The notes under the pieces were generated by a model, which saw nothing but the letters and a program-made list of their open reading frames with translations, did not search any database and was not told where the DNA came from. A stretch of 64,000 nucleotides of DNA from NCBI GenBank assembly GCA_050084985.1, contig JBITNC010000001.1:141236001-141300000 (forward strand), written 5' to 3'. Positions 61,301 through 64,000 of this stretch are shown here, piece by piece. Every line of letters starts with the position of its first letter. Position 1 is the first letter of the stretch. The translations under genes were made by a program, and so were the position numbers. The stretch comes from Nageia nagi. Its lineage: Eukaryota; Pinophyta.

Positions 61301-63212
61301 ATACCTGCATTATCAATCATTTCTAAATTAGATGTAACTGGGACCAATGGTAACTTTTAGGATATGAATAAACATGTGATGGAGTGTGTCGATGTGAGTA
61401 AGACAAAGAGAGATTTATAAAGAATGATCTGAAGCTACCCAACAAATTATGAATAGAGCGTTGCTCTAATACAAAGGTGTTAAAATTCCATAGCCATTTT
61501 GTTCACTTGGTCATAAATTTGTAACCACAAATCATAGAACACCTCTAGTTTATTAGCAAGAAAAAAATCTAGAGATAAGTCTACTTATGATTTGTAATCA
61601 CTTGTAAGTTATGCTATTCTGGGATCTTCAAATACATATTCTTTAAACATGAATTTTATTCAATAGCATAGATTCAAATTTCATAGCCAAAATTGATAAT
61701 TTGCCTAGCATCGATGCTAGATCCAGTGTTAATGCTAGTATCAACGTCAATGCTAATCTATACTAACATCTTGATTAAAATATCCATGCATTTATTTTTT
61801 AACTTACTATATAGTCTATTGATTATGGAAATACATCAAACCATTCAACATTACATATACAGTAACATAATTTCTATGCTCTTACATGTGGTTATATTAC
61901 TGAATCTCAACCTTGGACACAACCAACAAAATAAATATACACACACAAAAATGGAACCCAAATATTTATGGTGGTTCCTCTCAATGTGAGAATACATCCA
62001 CTTTAAGTAGCCTCTTATGATCAATAAATTGAATAGAGAGTTTTACAATGAAGAGAAATGGAGAAACATCACTAGCTTTAATAGCCAAATACTCCTTCTA
62101 TAGTTTGCAACCTCCTCAACTAGTTGTATCAAGTTTGTAACACTTTTTGAAGCCTCTCAACAAGGTTTTACATATTTATGCAAATTCTCCCAAGCCCTTT
62201 AAGCTCAAGAACATCAAAAAATTCATCTACAACCTTCCAAGACCTTTCAAGAACATTCTAGTTACAATAACATTAAGCAACCAAAATTCATACAAGTCCC
62301 TTCCCTTGACCCCCCATGATACTTTGGATCAGGTCCCCTTTCTACACACCAATTTACTTCTCAGTGTTAGTGCTACGTGTAGTGTTGATGCTATGATTTC
62401 TATAAGTATGTTTCAAAAAATAAAGAACAAAATACACCAAAATTCATAGGTTCATATCATCACCCAAGCATGAAGATCCTCTAGCTGATCCTCACTCATA
62501 GATAATTGATCCCCCAAATTACAATTTTATCAAGATAACACATTATTAAATATACCACACTAACACCAAGTGATCCTATCTCAACATACATTCACTATGC
62601 TATTATTAGAATAATGAATATAATAACATATAAAATTTACTCACACATCATATGCCACCATATCCATGAAATTGAAAACATACATGTCTCTTTCACTTAT
62701 AGCATGCTCTCTTAACATGGAAATGATTTACTAGAAATAAGAGGGTTACTACCAAAATCCAAACATTAAGATTTTTGGTTAAAGCCTCCACTCATAAAAT
62801 ATGGCCCTTCAATAGTCTGCACCACCATGTTTTGGAAAAAACTAATAAAAATAGTAGTAGTAACTTCATCATTCATCCATCACCATGATATTAGGATGTT
62901 TACCACCAACAACAACATTCTCCACTATTAATGTATAATTAAAAAATAGATGTATGATCTCATATGAAGTAGATCCTCACCATTTTTGGCTAGGTCTGCA
63001 TGACATGTGGTAGCAACTTGCCTACATTAAAAGGTTACCTCCTTTTCCTCTCTTAAATACACTCTTTCTCTTCCACATACTTATTGTTCTCCCACTTATG
63101 CTCAAATCAAGTCTCCTCAAGGATAAATAGGTAGAACGAATGTCTCAAGAAGAAAAATAGATCATCCAACCTCCTAAACAACTTAGGAATTCCCAAAAAT
63201 GTTCCATTTATT
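58331..63212. other. Upstream flank of the kinase and AT-rich spacer
   Basis: The kinase promoter lies at the left edge: on the minus strand a TATA-like ATTATATTCC occurs at about 58382-58391, roughly 55 bases before the ATG. Beyond that the DNA is AT-rich with no recognisable gene. The frames near 61144, 61693 and 62147 have no motifs. A 14-base palindrome, TAGCATCGATGCTA, lies near 61710-61725. Confidence 0.4.
59481..59536. repeat. 28-bp unit repeated twice in tandem
   Basis: AATGAAAGCCTTGCATTAAC plus eight more bases is repeated exactly, head to tail, at 59481-59508 and 59509-59536. The perfect match implies a recent slippage or duplication event in non-coding DNA. Confidence 0.9.
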
Positions 63213-63621
63213 TGTTAGGATCCCACATCCTAACATTTTAGTGTTAGTATTAGTATTTTATTAAATTTTGACCTATATTATAAACCGTAATATTGTAATT
63301 GTAAGGGCAGGGTCCGATTTTACATTACTATTACGGTTAGGGTTAGTTTATTATAAATAGATAGAACTATGTGGATAAATGCATCTTGAACATTATTTTT
63401 CACTTTTGGAGTTGTAAGGAGGTAGCCCCCTCGAAGTGTGCTGTGATTCTATTACTATTTAGTAAAATCCTATCCTTATCTGCTTATTGTTGCTAATTCA
63501 TGTTCTATTTATTAGCGCATGCTCTATTATTACCACTAGATAGTTATCATTTTTCTATTTAAAATCAATATTCATTTCATTTTTGCAATATTTCCTATTT
63601 CATATTTGTAGCATTGTAACA
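63213..63621 (+). repeat. 5' LTR of a retrotransposon cut by the window end
   Basis: The repeat starts TGTTAGGATCCC and ends TGTAACA, followed by a primer site. Its first 23 bases form an inverted repeat (TGTTAGGAT and ATCCTAACA around a short loop). A TATA-like TATAAATAG at 63352-63360 would be the LTR promoter. Only one LTR is in the window, so the call rests on the terminal motifs, the promoter and the primer site. Orientation is plus. Confidence 0.8.
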
Positions 63622-63623
63622 TT

Positions 63624-63635
63624 TGGTATCAAAGC
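63624..63635 (+). other. Primer binding site, initiator tRNA-Met type
   Basis: TGGTATCAAAGC lies two bases after the LTR end. It has one mismatch to the common plant tRNA-iMet primer site and is identical to the site in the 3138-8085 element. The sequence from 63636 to 64000 is the untranslated leader, with no Gag frame yet. Confidence 0.85.
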
Positions 63636-64000
63636 TCTTTCCAAGGTCATTCTATTGCAAGAAAATAAATTTTTTTTTAGAGGTCTAAGCTAGAAACCTT
63701 GTACTAGGGGTTCTAAAATATCCAGGAGGATCTATCATTTTTGGCTAAGCACACTTACCCATAAAGCTATGTGTGAAGTGGGGTGCAAAAAATTCTACAC
63801 TAAAACCCAGGCCTCAGACAGAACCCTACATGGAATTGGACTCCATGTATTGAAAGGTATATCAAAGACTATCTAGGCTATAAATAAAAACTAGGTAGGA
63901 AGCTATGTCAATCATTTGTAAATTATAGTGCACCAGCAAGTGCCATTGGAAAGTTACTTATCACAAAAGCCATCTTTGTAGCCTCTTTCCTTATGAAAGT

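Noticed and set aside
1-64000. CRISPR arrays, bacterial operons, rRNA or intact tRNA genes
   Set aside because: No evenly spaced repeats, Shine-Dalgarno-led gene clusters, rRNA blocks or foldable tRNA were seen. The window is plant nuclear DNA.

Overview
This is nuclear DNA of a land plant, most likely a seed plant with a large, repeat-rich genome. A gymnosperm would fit, but the species cannot be read from the sequence. The DNA is visibly AT-rich, genes are spliced with GT-AG introns (one GC-AG), one intron is about 10 kb, and most of the window is decayed transposons. The protein families seen (Agenet, B3, AP2, L-type lectin receptor kinase, PPR) are typical of plants.

Layout. (1) About 0.5-9.1 kb: a hAT transposon on the minus strand. 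Its broken transposase has BED, DUF659 and dimerisation regions. It is split by a complete non-autonomous Ty3/gypsy LTR element (3138-8085) with 5-bp target-site duplications, paired LTRs, a tRNA-Met primer site and only gag-protease coding sequence. (2) 9555-26745, plus strand: the main gene, whose 5' end is not identified. Nine visible exons join in phase to encode about 1,709 residues: part of one Agenet/Tudor module, a second Agenet, a B3 domain, a C3H-C3H zinc finger of the KANSL2/INO80D type, and three AP2-like domains. I know of no named family with this order. A 10.2-kb intron (11220-21423) holds a LINE remnant and a broken Ty1/copia element with both LTRs. (3) About 30.6-36.8 kb: a decayed L1-type LINE on the plus strand with an internal 514-bp duplication. 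(4) 36.8-50.5 kb: AT-rich DNA with a PPR pseudogene fragment, an unrecognised decayed coding stretch at 42.4-45.3 kb, and a GGGATG-rich, hAT-like non-autonomous element near 48 kb. (5) 50484-54613: a non-autonomous LTR element with a copia-like gag start and an unusual acidic ORF region built on a repeated His-Ser-Phe-Gly-Val motif. (6) 56238-58330, minus strand: an intronless L-type lectin receptor kinase with one frameshift just before the catalytic lysine. (7) 58.3-63.2 kb: AT-rich DNA with no recognisable gene. (8) 63213 onward: the 5' LTR and primer site of another retrotransposon that runs out of the window.

The two host genes are unrelated in function. One looks like a nuclear chromatin-reading and DNA-binding protein, the other like a plasma-membrane receptor kinase. 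The most notable items are the multidomain Agenet-B3-C3H-AP2 gene, its last intron, which can be read through in frame and then stops before the third AP2 domain, and the lectin-kinase frameshift. Exon joins were worked out by hand from reading frame and splice sites. No alignment or database search was run.
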